Below are positions 43,589-52,522 of a stretch of 64,000 nt of DNA, one piece after another. Every line of letters begins with the position of its first letter. Position 1 is the stretch's first letter. The stretch is from JBPCMN01 sp013695115 (GTDB lineage Bacteria; Actinomycetota; Acidimicrobiia; IMCC26256; JACDBD01): assembly GCA_051002235.1 (NCBI GenBank), contig JBPCMN010000038.1:1-64000 (forward strand). The letters run 5' to 3'. Under the pieces are notes generated by a model, which was given only the letters and a program-made list of their open reading frames with translations, had not been told where the DNA came from and made no database searches. The position numbers were made by a program, and so were the translations under genes.

Positions 43589-44406
43589 TTGCCTTCCGGG
43601 TTGCCGTCCGGTGCGAGGTACGGCCGCATCGGCACGCCCCGGTCGACCAGCGCGTCCTTGAGCTCGCGGACGCCGACGTTCCGGTCGAAGCGGGGGGAGT
43701 ACAGGATCGAGCTGATGATCGCGGCCGAGGCGCCGCCACCGGTCAGGCCGGCGGCGATGTGCTCGACCGTTCCCGCACCTCCCGACGCGATGACCGGGAC
43801 GTTGACGGACTCCGCGACCGCACTCGTGATCTCGAGGTCGTAGCCCGACGCGGTGCCGTCGCGGTCGATGCTGTTCACGACCAGCTCGCCCGCGCCGAGC
43901 TCCTCACCCCGGCGCACCCAGTCGAGGGCGTCGAGGCCGGTGGCCTCGCGGGCGCCGTCGATGAACACCTCGTACCCGCTCGGGAGTCCCGGCCGGACGC
44001 CCATGTGCTTCACCTGGGTGCTGAGCACGACGCACTGACGGCCGAACGCGCCGGCGCCCTCCCGGATGATCTCGGGGTTGCGGACCGCCATCGAGTCGAC
44101 GCTGATCTTTTCCGCTCCCGCTTTGAGCACCTCGAACATGTCGTCGAGCGAGCGGATCCCGCCGCCCACCGTGAACGGGACGAACACGTGGCGGGCGACG
44201 GCGCGAACGGTGTCGAGGTCGATCTTCCGGCGCTGGGCACTGGCGGTGATGTCGTAGAAGACGATCTCGTCGATCTGGTCGTCGTAGAGGTGGGCGGCGA
44301 GCTCCTCGGCCGGGGCGACGTCGATGTTGTCCTGGAACTGCTGGGCCTTGGTCACCCGCCCGTCGATGACGTCGAAGCAGGCGATGAGCCGCTTGGTGAG
44401 CATCAC
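43585..44406 (-). CDS. hisF: imidazole glycerol phosphate synthase subunit HisF (variant)
   Basis: The 273-residue TIM barrel closes the imidazole ring in histidine synthesis using ammonia from HisH. LTKRLIACFDVIDGRV keeps the first catalytic Asp, and TVGGGIRSLDD and NSIDRDGTASGYD bind phosphate. The second catalytic Asp, usually in a VxxIDA context, is replaced: the segment reads CVVLSTQVKHMG. It overlaps hisH by four bases, and hisA is not present. It could serve histidine synthesis in a divergent subfamily, or a paralogous pathway such as sugar amidation. Confidence 0.8.
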   Translation of the reverse strand: MMLTKRLIACFDVIDGRVTKAQQFQDNIDVAPAEELAAHLYDDQIDEIVFYDITASAQRRKIDLDTVRAVARHVFVPFTVGGGIRSLDDMFEVLKAGAEKISVDSMAVRNPEIIREGAGAFGRQCVVLSTQVKHMGVRPGLPSGYEVFIDGAREATGLDALDWVRRGEELGAGELVVNSIDRDGTASGYDLEITSAVAESVNVPVIASGGAGTVEHIAAGLTGGGASAAIISSILYSPRFDRNVGVRELKDALVDRGVPMRPYLAPDGNPEGN

Positions 44407-45008
44407 GGCTCCCAGCGGGCGAAGTTCGTCAGGATCCGGAGACCCAGGGGGCCGCTCTTCTCGGCGTGGAACTGGGTGGCGACGACGTTGTCGGCGGCTA
44501 CGACCGAGCAGAATTCCGGGCCGTACTCGGTGCGACCGAGCACGACCGCGGTGTCGCCGGGATCGGCGTAGTACGAGTTCACGAAGTAGAAGTGGCCCGC
44601 GTCGGGGATGCCGTTACGGAGCGGGTGGGATCGGGTGAAGCGGACCTCGTTCCAGCCGATCTGGGGTACGCGGTCGGTGTCGGGGAACCGCCGCACGGCG
44701 CCCGGGATCCACCCGAGGCCCTCGGTGTCATCCTCCTCGGACCGGTCGAACAGCACCTGGAGCCCGATACAGATGCCGAGGAACGGGATCCCGTCGTACC
44801 GGACGCGCTGGGTGAGCGGCTCGACCAGGCCCGACTCCGTCAGCGAGTCGAGCGTGGCCCGCGCCGCGCCAACACCCGGGAGGATCAGCCGCTCCGAGGC
44901 GAGCACCTCTTCCGGCTTGGAGACGAGCCGGCAGGGCAGCCCGAGCTTCTCGAACGCGTAGATGACGCTGGGCGAGTTCCCGGCGCGGTAGTCGACGACG
45001 TCGATCAT
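44403..45008 (-). CDS. hisH: imidazole glycerol phosphate synthase subunit HisH (variant)
   Basis: The 201-residue class I glutamine amidotransferase supplies ammonia to HisF. The nucleophile is in FLGICIGLQVLF. The usual DYGxGN reads DYRAGN, FVHSYY reads FVNSYY and QFHPEKS reads QFHAEKS, so several conserved positions differ. TACACT on the minus strand (45018-45023) lies nine bases before the ATG. Confidence 0.82.
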   Translation of the reverse strand: MIDVVDYRAGNSPSVIYAFEKLGLPCRLVSKPEEVLASERLILPGVGAARATLDSLTESGLVEPLTQRVRYDGIPFLGICIGLQVLFDRSEEDDTEGLGWIPGAVRRFPDTDRVPQIGWNEVRFTRSHPLRNGIPDAGHFYFVNSYYADPGDTAVVLGRTEYGPEFCSVVAADNVVATQFHAEKSGPLGLRILTNFARWEP

Positions 45009-45070
45009 GGTGACGTCAGTGTACGAGCGCCTCTACGGGCTTCAGCCCCTATTCGTCGGTGGGGTTGCTG

Positions 45071-45373
45071 TTACCCGAAGTGGAGCTGACCGTAGGAATT
45101 GCAGAGGCCCAACGCGGTGATGACGAGAAACGAGGCGATGACCAGGAACACTGTCCGCCGGCGCCAACCGCGGAGCAATCGTGTTCCTCCGATCGGCGAC
45201 GGCATGTACCACTCCGGCAACCAGCCGATCGGGGCGTCGCCGGTCAGATCCCACAAGCACACCGCGTCGTCATCCACGGCGGCGTCAGGATCGGCGGCGA
45301 CCGCGAGGGCCGACAGCTCGTCATCCGCCACCGGACGAAGCGACTGCACATCGGCGAGCGGACTGGCGCTCAA
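45071..45373 (-). CDS. small single-pass membrane protein
   Basis: The 100-residue protein has an acidic Ala/Asp-rich N-terminal part, a segment GWLPEWYMPSPIGG, a basic stretch (RLLRGWRRR) and one hydrophobic helix (VFLVIASFLVITALGL) near the C-terminus. I do not recognise the family. It starts at TTG 45373, overlapping the upstream gene's stop as TTGA, so the two are coupled. Confidence 0.6.
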   Translation of the reverse strand: MSASPLADVQSLRPVADDELSALAVAADPDAAVDDDAVCLWDLTGDAPIGWLPEWYMPSPIGGTRLLRGWRRRTVFLVIASFLVITALGLCNSYGQLHFG

Positions 45374-45915
45374 CCGCCGACCTCGCCGAGATCGCGCTTG
45401 GCCTGCTCGTACTCCTCTTCACTGAGGTTGCCGAGTCTCCTTCCCTCCTCGATCGACGCGAGGTACTGGCTCTTCCACCCGCTCGTCGCCGCGCTCACGT
45501 CGTCACCACTCGAGGCGACGCTCTGCGCGGGCTCGCTCGCCCGGACCGCGTCGTGGGCCTCTTCGTTCGCCCGGGCGACTTCATCACGGTCGGCGCTCGT
45601 GACGGCGCCGTCGCCGAGAGCGTCCCAGTCGATCGCCAGCTTCTCCGGATTGCCGAGGTCCACCTTCACCGACAGGGCCGTCTCGGGCCCGACGAACGGG
45701 GCGAGCTTCTTGGAGCCGTTGAAGATACCGCGGACGTTGTAAGTCGGGCCATCGGTCCCGGTGACCTCGAGCTCGCCCTTGACGTTGTCCCACAGCTCGC
45801 CGCCGCTCTCCCCCGTGTCAGCGAACAGGTACTTGACGACGGCCGTCGCCGGAGTCGCCTTCTTCATGAACCGCTTGACGAACACCGGGCTGCGGCGCAC
45901 CCAAAAACCTTGCAT
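45370..45915 (-). CDS. uncharacterised protein with SHOCT-like C-terminus
   Basis: The 181-residue protein has a basic N-terminus (FWVRRSPVFVKRFMKK), a beta-rich middle (ELEVTGTDGPTYNVRGIF, SVKVDLGNPEKLAIDW) and a C-terminal helical pair (IEEGRRLGNLSEEEYEQAKR) typical of short SHOCT-like modules. AAGGAGG lies seven bases before the ATG at 45915 and fixes the start, against an upstream ATG at 45939. The gene begins 37 bases after tRNA-Ala and is probably cotranscribed with it. Confidence 0.65.
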   Translation of the reverse strand: MQGFWVRRSPVFVKRFMKKATPATAVVKYLFADTGESGGELWDNVKGELEVTGTDGPTYNVRGIFNGSKKLAPFVGPETALSVKVDLGNPEKLAIDWDALGDGAVTSADRDEVARANEEAHDAVRASEPAQSVASSGDDVSAATSGWKSQYLASIEEGRRLGNLSEEEYEQAKRDLGEVGG

Positions 45916-45952
45916 CAGTGCTCCTCCTTCTGCCGGCACCCACTACGACGGG

Positions 45953-46026
45953 TGGAGCTGATGGGACTCGAACCCACGACTTCCTCCATGCCATGGAGGC
46001 GCTCTACCAGACTGAGCTACAGCCCC
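45953..46026 (-). tRNA. tRNA-Ala (GGC)
   Basis: The minus strand reads acceptor GGGGCTG paired with CAGCTCC, D-arm AGCTCAGTCTGGTAGAGC, anticodon loop ATGGCAT (anticodon GGC) and T-arm GTTCGAGTCCC. TACCCT on the minus strand (46037-46042) lies ten bases upstream. Confidence 0.93.
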
Positions 46027-46098
46027 GGAGCCCGTCAGGGTACCAAGGAGGGGCGTCCCGACCCGCTGGAGTCAGCCGGAATCGCGACGGATGGCCGG

Positions 46099-46104
46099 TA
46101 CGCT
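46099..46104 (+). promoter_or_regulatory. -10 element (TACGCT) of leuS
   Basis: TACGCT is followed by eight bases and ATG 46113, giving a leader of about one base. It is divergent from the tRNA-Ala promoter. Confidence 0.4.
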
Positions 46105-46112
46105 TGAACGCC

Positions 46113-48971
46113 ATGAGCGAGCGTGGCGGCGACGTCCCCAAGTTCCGCTACACGGCCGCGCTCGCCAACGAGATCGAGACCAAGTGGCAGGACCGGTGGG
46201 AGGCCGAGCGCACCTTCTGGGCCCCGAACCCGACCGGCCCGCTCTCGGAGGGGTTCGACAAGGTCGCCGGCCGCCGCAAGCTCTTCGTTCTCGACATGTT
46301 CCCGTACCCGAGCGGCGTCGGGCTGCACGTCGGCCACCCCCTCGGCTACATCGGCACCGACGTGTACGCCCGGTTCAAGCGCATGGCCGACCGCAACGTG
46401 CTCCACGCCATGGGCTACGACGCCTTCGGACTGCCGGCGGAGCAGTACGCGGTGCAGACCGGCCAGCACCCCCGCGTCACGACCGAGCAGAACATCACCA
46501 CGATGAAGCAACAGCTGCGGGCGCTGGGCCTCGGGCACGACCCCCGGCGGGCGATCGCCACCACTGACGCCCCGTATTACCGCTGGACGCAGTGGATCTT
46601 CCTGCAGATCTTCAACTCCTGGTACGACAACGACCAGGACCGGGCCCGTCCGATCACCGACCTGGTGGCCGAGTTCGAGGCCGGAACCCGCACGCCTTCC
46701 GAGGGGCGCGCCTGGGCCGAACTCGAGGAGCTCGAGCGGCGCACCCTGATCGACTCGTACCGCCTCGCCTACCTCGAGGAGGCGCCGGTGAACTGGTGCC
46801 CGGCATTGGGCACCGTGCTCGCCAACGAGGAGGTGACGCCGGAGGGTCGGAGTGAGCGCGGCAACTATCCCGTCTACAAGCGCCCGCTGCGCCAGTGGAT
46901 GCTGCGGATCACCGCCTACGCCGAGCGGCTCCTCGACGACCTCGACGTCCTCGACTGGCCCGAGCCGATCAAGATCCAGCAGCGCAACTGGATCGGGCGC
47001 AGCACCGGCGCCGACATCGTCTTCCCGGTCGAGGGCCACTCGGGCGTCGGGATCCGGGTCTTCACCACCCGCCCCGACACGGTCTTCGGAGCGACGTACA
47101 TGGTGCTCGCGCCCGAGCTCGACCTCGTCGACGAGATCGTGGCCAACGAGTGGCCGTCCGGCACGCCGGCGGAGTGGCGGGGCACGTTCGGGGCCGACGT
47201 GTCACCCGCCGAGGCGGTTGCCGCCTACCGCAACTACGTCGCGACCAAGACCGACGTCGAGCGCCAGGCGGAGGGCAAGGAGAAGACCGGCGTCTTCATC
47301 GGCGCGTTCGCCACCAACGCCGCCAACGGCGAGTCGATCCCCATTTTCATCGCCGACTACGCGCTGGCGACGTACGGCACCGGCGCCATCATGGCGGTGC
47401 CGGGCCAGGACCAGCGCGACTGGGACTTCGCGGAGGAGTTCAAGCTCCCGATCGTGCGCACGGTCGAGCCGCCGCCCGACTTCGACGGCGAGGCCTACCT
47501 GGGCGACGGCCCCGCGATCAACAGCGGATTCCTCGACGGGCTCCACGTCGACGAGGCCAAGGAGCGGATCATCGCCTGGCTCGAGGAGACCGGCAACGGG
47601 CGCGGCACCGTTACCTACAAGCTGCGCGACTGGCTGTTCAGCCGCCAGCGCTACTGGGGCGAGCCCTTCCCGATCGTCTACGACGACGCCGGGCTGCCGG
47701 TCGCGCTCCCCGAGTCGATGCTGCCGGTGACGCTGCCCGAGATCGCCGACTTCGAGCCCCGGATCGTCGCCGACGACGAGGAGACGTTGCCCGAGCCGCC
47801 GCTGGCGCGCGCCGACGACTGGGTGACGGTCGAGCTCGACCTCGGCGACGGGCCCAAGACCTACCTGCGCGAGCTCAACACGATGCCGAACTGGGCCGGC
47901 TCGTGCTGGTACTACCTGCGATACCTCGACCCCACCAACGAGAACGAGCTGGTGAGCCCGGAGATCGAGCGCTATTGGATGCAGGGCGTCCGCGCCGACG
48001 GCATGCCCGCGGCGGGAGGCGTCGACCTGTACGTAGGTGGGGTCGAGCACGCGGTCCTGCACCTCCTGTACGCGCGCTTCTGGCACAAGATCCTCTACGA
48101 CCTGGGCCGCGTCTCGACGCCGGAGCCGTTCCAACGGCTGGTCAACCAGGGCTACATCCAGGCGGCGGCCTACACGGACGAACGCGGCTTCTACGTCGAG
48201 GCGTCGCAGGTCGAGCAGCGCAGCGATGAGTTCTTCTTCGAGGGAAAACCGGTTACCCGCGCGTTCGGGAAGATCGGCAAGAGCCTGAAGAACATGATCA
48301 CGCCCGACGACATATTCGAGAACTTCGGATCCGACACGCTCCGGCTCTACGAGATGTTCATGGGCCCGCTCGACGCCAGCCGTCCCTGGAGCACCAACGA
48401 CATCGTCGGCGTGCACCGGTTCCTGCAGCGATTGTGGCGCAACGTCGTGGATGAGGACACCGGTGACACGCGCGTGAGCGACGAGCCCGCCGACGAGGAG
48501 ACCCGTCGGCGGCTGCACCGGACGATCGCGGCGGTGCGCGCCGACATGGACGACCTCTCGTTCAACACCGCCATCGCCCGGCTGTTCGAGCTCAACAACC
48601 GGCTCACCGAGGTGGTTGCCGACACCGGCACGGCGCCGCGGGAAGTAGTGGAGCCGATGGCGCTGATGGTCGCCCCGCTCGCACCCCATATCGCGGAGGA
48701 GCTGTGGGAGCGGCTGGGACAGTCGGCGTCGCTGGCGTTCGAGCCGTTCCCCGAAGCCGACCCTGTGCTCCTGGTGGAGGAGGAGGTCGAGATCGCGGTC
48801 CAGGTGAACGGCAAGGTGCGGGCCCGGATCAAGGTGCCCGCAAGCGCGACCGAGGCGGACGTCGAGACGGCGGCACGGGCCGACGAGCAGGTGTCGGCGC
48901 AGCTGGACGGGAAGACGGTGGCGAAGGTCGTGGTCGTGCCCGGCCGCCTGGTCAACTTCGTCACCGGCTGA
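46113..48971 (+). CDS. leuS: leucine--tRNA ligase
   Basis: The 952-residue class I synthetase has PSGVGLHVGHPLGY (HIGH), a CP1 editing domain (TTRPDTVFGATYMVLAPE), and AFGKIGKSLKN in place of KMSKS, a form I associate with actinobacterial LeuRS. The C-terminal domain ends KVVVVPGRLVNFVTG. It charges tRNA-Leu in the cytosol. An upstream frame extension enters tRNA-Ala and is rejected. Confidence 0.95.
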   Translation: MSERGGDVPKFRYTAALANEIETKWQDRWEAERTFWAPNPTGPLSEGFDKVAGRRKLFVLDMFPYPSGVGLHVGHPLGYIGTDVYARFKRMADRNVLHAMGYDAFGLPAEQYAVQTGQHPRVTTEQNITTMKQQLRALGLGHDPRRAIATTDAPYYRWTQWIFLQIFNSWYDNDQDRARPITDLVAEFEAGTRTPSEGRAWAELEELERRTLIDSYRLAYLEEAPVNWCPALGTVLANEEVTPEGRSERGNYPVYKRPLRQWMLRITAYAERLLDDLDVLDWPEPIKIQQRNWIGRSTGADIVFPVEGHSGVGIRVFTTRPDTVFGATYMVLAPELDLVDEIVANEWPSGTPAEWRGTFGADVSPAEAVAAYRNYVATKTDVERQAEGKEKTGVFIGAFATNAANGESIPIFIADYALATYGTGAIMAVPGQDQRDWDFAEEFKLPIVRTVEPPPDFDGEAYLGDGPAINSGFLDGLHVDEAKERIIAWLEETGNGRGTVTYKLRDWLFSRQRYWGEPFPIVYDDAGLPVALPESMLPVTLPEIADFEPRIVADDEETLPEPPLARADDWVTVELDLGDGPKTYLRELNTMPNWAGSCWYYLRYLDPTNENELVSPEIERYWMQGVRADGMPAAGGVDLYVGGVEHAVLHLLYARFWHKILYDLGRVSTPEPFQRLVNQGYIQAAAYTDERGFYVEASQVEQRSDEFFFEGKPVTRAFGKIGKSLKNMITPDDIFENFGSDTLRLYEMFMGPLDASRPWSTNDIVGVHRFLQRLWRNVVDEDTGDTRVSDEPADEETRRRLHRTIAAVRADMDDLSFNTAIARLFELNNRLTEVVADTGTAPREVVEPMALMVAPLAPHIAEELWERLGQSASLAFEPFPEADPVLLVEEEVEIAVQVNGKVRARIKVPASATEADVETAARADEQVSAQLDGKTVAKVVVVPGRLVNFVTG

Positions 48972-48979
48972 CGGTCTCG

Positions 48980-49318
48980 ATGCGTTCGCTCACTGCGGAC
49001 GAGCTGGCGCGTTATCCCCATGTTCCGGAGGTAGATCGCGGATGTGCCCGGGTCGTTGCCGTTCCCCGTCTGACCCCCGGCATCGCCGGCATGACCCTGG
49101 GGCGCTGGATCCTCCTGCGACGCGGGCACGAGCACGATGGTGACCTCCTCGGCCACGAGCTCGTACACGTCCGCCAGTGGCGAGAGCTCGGGCCGATTCG
49201 GTTCCTCCGGCGGTACCTCGGTGCCTACGTCCGGGGAAGGGTGCGGGGCCTGCGTCATCAGGACGCCTACGCCGCCATTCCCCTCGAACAGGAGGCACGT
49301 GCCCTGAGCGGGTACTAG
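48980..49318 (+). CDS. small HExxH-motif protein
   Basis: The 112-residue protein has DLLGHELVHVRQWRELG, an HExxH zinc motif like that of DUF4157-type putative metallopeptidases, followed by RFLRRYLGAY and IPLEQEARAL. There is no signal peptide. Peptidase activity is inferred from the motif alone. It begins eight bases after leuS. Confidence 0.65.
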   Translation: MRSLTADELARYPHVPEVDRGCARVVAVPRLTPGIAGMTLGRWILLRRGHEHDGDLLGHELVHVRQWRELGPIRFLRRYLGAYVRGRVRGLRHQDAYAAIPLEQEARALSGY

Positions 49319-49414
49319 CGCAACCCCTTTCATCCCGGCCGCGGCGCTGGTACCGTCACCCGCGTTCCCCCCGGCACTTCCTCCGGTCCTTCTGCGCGCA
49401 TTCCGGAGGTTGCC

Positions 49415-50200
49415 ATGCCCGACACCGTCGCCCCGCCCGCCGCGCCCGGCCGCGGCCCCGCGGAGGCCCCCGACCCCGAGTTCTGGGGGCCGCCCGGCCC
49501 CACCCGCCGGGAACGCCGCGACCTGGCTCGACCCTCGATCCCCGCCGGAGCCCTCGACCGCCTGCTCGACCGGACGCGGGAATGGCGCAGCGACGCCCGC
49601 GCCGGCGTCGCCGCGCTCGTGGTGCTCGCGCTCGTGGCCGGGATCGCCTGGTACCGCATCGGCCTCGGTTCGGGCGGCGGAGCCGGCGCGTCGCCGGATG
49701 CGCCCGCCCCGGCCGCGGTATCGACCACGTCGGCGAGCGGCACATCAGCGGGCGGCGACCTCACGGTGCACGTCGCCGGGGCAGTCGTGCAGCCCGGCGT
49801 CATGGAGCTCCCCGACGGCGCTCGGGTGATCGACGCGGTCGAGGCCGCCGGCGGCGGTCTTCCCGAAGCCGACCTCGACCGCATGAACCTGGCGGCCAAG
49901 CTCGTCGACGGGCAGCGCGTCCTCGTACAGAGAGTTGGCGATCCCGCCGCGCCCGCCGATCCGTCGGGCGCAGGGATACCCGGAGCCGAGGGCGCTCCAC
50001 CCAGCAGCGAGCCGGTCAACGTGAACACCGCGACCCAGGAGCAGCTGGAGACGCTGCCGGGCATCGGCCCCACCCTGGCGCAGGCGATCATCGCCGAGCG
50101 CGACCGGCGCGGTGGGTTTCGGTCCGTGAACGAGCTGCGCGATGTGCGCGGCATCGGTGACAAGCGCTTCGCCGACATCGAGGGGCTGGTGACCGTCTGA
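49415..50200 (+). CDS. comEA: ComEA-family DNA-binding protein
   Basis: The 261-residue protein has a Pro/Arg-rich N-terminal cytosolic part, one membrane helix (VAALVVLALVAGIAWYRI), an SLBB domain (VHVAGAVVQPGVMELPDGAR) and a C-terminal helix-hairpin-helix pair (VNVNTATQEQLETLPGIGP) that binds DNA outside the membrane. GGAGG lies five bases before the ATG. It works with ComEC in DNA uptake. Confidence 0.9.
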   Translation: MPDTVAPPAAPGRGPAEAPDPEFWGPPGPTRRERRDLARPSIPAGALDRLLDRTREWRSDARAGVAALVVLALVAGIAWYRIGLGSGGGAGASPDAPAPAAVSTTSASGTSAGGDLTVHVAGAVVQPGVMELPDGARVIDAVEAAGGGLPEADLDRMNLAAKLVDGQRVLVQRVGDPAAPADPSGAGIPGAEGAPPSSEPVNVNTATQEQLETLPGIGPTLAQAIIAERDRRGGFRSVNELRDVRGIGDKRFADIEGLVTV

Positions 50201-51690
50201 CGGCTGCGCCCGCGGGAGGGCCGCTCGCGCTGCTCGCCGCGCTCGTCGCCGGCATCTGCGCCGGCGACCGTTTCGGCGCGGGCGGAGCGCGTCTCGCCCT
50301 GGTCGTGGGGGTGGCGACGGCTCTCGTCGCGCTCGCGCTCCGCGGTCGGGCGGGTCTGGCCGTCGGCGCCACCGCGATGATCCTGCTCGGGACGGCGGTC
50401 ACCCAGCGCGCTCACGACGGCCTCGTGCACTCGCCGCTCGCCGCACCGGTGGCCGCGCGCGACCAGGCTGCTGTCACCGGCACCCTGGTCGAGGACCCGG
50501 AAGGCACCCGTTTCACCGCTCGGGTGCTGGTGCGGGTGGACGGGATCACGAGCGATTCGACCGGTGCAACGGCATCGGCCGGGGGCCGCACCGTGCTCGT
50601 GACCGCCGGTGGTGACGCCGGCCTGCGCCTCCAGCTCTTGTCGGCGGGGGACCGGGTCGAGCTGCGCGGCTGGCTCGCGCCGTTGGCCGGCTACGACGAG
50701 CGCTTCCGCTGGCGGCACGCGGTGGGACGCTTCGATGCGACCGAGCTCCTGTCGTTCACGGGACCGAGCTCACCGCTCCTCCGCGCGGCCAACGGCTTGC
50801 GGGAGATCGTGCTCCGGGGCGGCGACCACCTGCCCGCCACCGAGCGCGCCGTCGTCGCCGGGTTCTTGCTCGGCGACACCCGAGGGCTGACCCCCGAGAT
50901 GGAGGAGCGCTTCCGGGCCGCCGGGCTCACGCACCTGCTGGTGGTCTCGGGCGCCAACGTCGCCTTCGTGCTCGTCCTGGCGGGGCCGGTCCTGCGCCGT
51001 TTCGGCCTCGGGGGTCGGCTCGTCGGCGGGCTCGCCGTCCTGATCGTGTTCGGCACGATGACGCGCTGGGAGCCGTCGGTATTGCGAGCGTGCGCCATGG
51101 CCGCGTGCTCGATGACCGCCCTGCACCTCGGGCGGCCGACCGCGGGCCTGCGCGTGCTGGCCCTCGCCGTCATCGGGCTGTTGCTCGCCGACCCCTTCCT
51201 CGTGCACTCGGTGGGGTTCCTGCTGTCGTGCGGTGCGAGTGGGGGGATCGCGCTCATGGCGGCGCCCCTGTCGGCGCGATTGCGGGGTCCCCGCTGGGTG
51301 CGCGACGGGCTGGGAGTGACGCTGGCGGCGCAGATCGGGGTGGCGCCGGTCATGCTGCCGATCTTCGGCGCGCTGCCGGTGGCGGCACTGCCGGCGAACC
51401 TGGTGGCGGTGCCGCTGGCCGGGCCCCTCACGGTCTGGGGGCTGACCGCGGGCGTGGCCGGCGGGATCGTGAGCCGATGGTCTCCGGGCATCGCCGCGTC
51501 GCTCCAGCTCCCGACGCTTCTGCTCGTGCGGGCCGTGCTCGGCGTGGCGTCGCTCGCGGCGCGCATCCCGTTCCAGGTCGACGGCCGCACTGCCTTCGCC
51601 CTGGTCGCGCTGGTCGCCACCGGTGCAGCGGCAGGACGAGCGCGGGCAGCCCGTAGGGTGGGAGGCGATGACCGCGTTCCGGCTCGGTGA
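50197..51690 (+). CDS. comEC: ComEC/Rec2-family protein, competence domain only
   Basis: A membrane protein of up to 497 residues with the ComEC competence core (LTHLLVVSGANVAFVLVLAG, FLLSCGASGGIALM, AQIGVAPVMLPIFGALP). It should form the DNA channel. The C-terminal metallo-beta-lactamase domain is absent. The first hydrophobic helix (LALLAALVAGICAGDRF) is encoded upstream of the first GTG (50305). No ATG, GTG or TTG precedes it in frame, so I propose CTG 50197, which overlaps the comEA stop as CTGA. A start at 50305 would lose this helix. Confidence 0.78.
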   Translation: MTAAPAGGPLALLAALVAGICAGDRFGAGGARLALVVGVATALVALALRGRAGLAVGATAMILLGTAVTQRAHDGLVHSPLAAPVAARDQAAVTGTLVEDPEGTRFTARVLVRVDGITSDSTGATASAGGRTVLVTAGGDAGLRLQLLSAGDRVELRGWLAPLAGYDERFRWRHAVGRFDATELLSFTGPSSPLLRAANGLREIVLRGGDHLPATERAVVAGFLLGDTRGLTPEMEERFRAAGLTHLLVVSGANVAFVLVLAGPVLRRFGLGGRLVGGLAVLIVFGTMTRWEPSVLRACAMAACSMTALHLGRPTAGLRVLALAVIGLLLADPFLVHSVGFLLSCGASGGIALMAAPLSARLRGPRWVRDGLGVTLAAQIGVAPVMLPIFGALPVAALPANLVAVPLAGPLTVWGLTAGVAGGIVSRWSPGIAASLQLPTLLLVRAVLGVASLAARIPFQVDGRTAFALVALVATGAAAGRARAARRVGGDDRVPAR

Positions 51691-52522
51691 CCGCGTGCTC
51701 GACCTCACGACCCGCACGTTGGTGATGGGGATCCTCAACCGCACGCCCGACTCGTTCTACGACCAGGGCGCGACCTATGAGCTCGGCGCGCTCGTCCGGC
51801 GCGCCGAGACGTTGGTGGCCGAAGGCGCCGACATCCTCGACGTCGGCGGGGTCAAGGCCGGGCCCGGGCCCGAGGTGGGCGAAGCCGAGGAGCTCGACCG
51901 GGTCGTGCCCGCGGTCGAGGCGCTGCGCGCCCGGTTCGACGTCCCGGTCTCGGCCGACACCTGGCGGGCGAGCGTGCTCGCCGCCGCCTGCGCCGCCGGC
52001 GCCGTTGTCGGCAACGACATCAGCGGGTTCGCCGATCCCGAGTACCTCGCCACCGCCGCCGCCCACAACGCATCGGTCGTTGCCACCCACATCCGTCTGC
52101 GCCCGCGCGTGCCCGATCCGGAGCCGATGTACGGAGACCTCGTCGGGGAGGTGACCGCGTTCCTCCTCGAACGGGCCCGGACGGCCGAGGAGGCCGGCCT
52201 CGCCGCCGACCAGATCGCCCTCGACGCCGGCCTCGACCTCGGCAAGACGCGGGCCCAGAGCGCGCTGCTCTTGCGGGAGAGCTCGGTCCTCGCCGGCCAC
52301 GGCTACACGCTGCTGCTGTCGGCGTCGAACAAGCGGTTCCTCGGCGAGCTGCTCGGGCTCGACATCGACGACCGCGGGCACGCGTCGTTGGCCGCGACCG
52401 CATACGGCGTCGCCCACGGATGCCGGATCGTGCGGGTGCACGACGTCGCGGGGAGCGCGCGGGTCTGTCGCATGATCCAGGCCATCCTCGAGGTGGAGCG
52501 AGACGGGGCCCGGGTGCCGTGA
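51668..52522 (+). CDS. dihydropteroate synthase-like protein (FolP2 type)
   Basis: The 284-residue TIM barrel has MGILNRTPDSFYDQG and ends with VRVHDVAGSARV, as in dihydropteroate synthase. However, the pterin/pABA loop reads DVGGVKAGPG instead of DVGGESTRPG, and the SRK-type motif reads SASNKRFLG. These changes match mycobacterial FolP2, which is thought not to make dihydropteroate. The start overlaps comEC by 23 bases and the stop overlaps holA as GTGA. Confidence 0.82.
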   Translation: MTAFRLGDRVLDLTTRTLVMGILNRTPDSFYDQGATYELGALVRRAETLVAEGADILDVGGVKAGPGPEVGEAEELDRVVPAVEALRARFDVPVSADTWRASVLAAACAAGAVVGNDISGFADPEYLATAAAHNASVVATHIRLRPRVPDPEPMYGDLVGEVTAFLLERARTAEEAGLAADQIALDAGLDLGKTRAQSALLLRESSVLAGHGYTLLLSASNKRFLGELLGLDIDDRGHASLAATAYGVAHGCRIVRVHDVAGSARVCRMIQAILEVERDGARVP

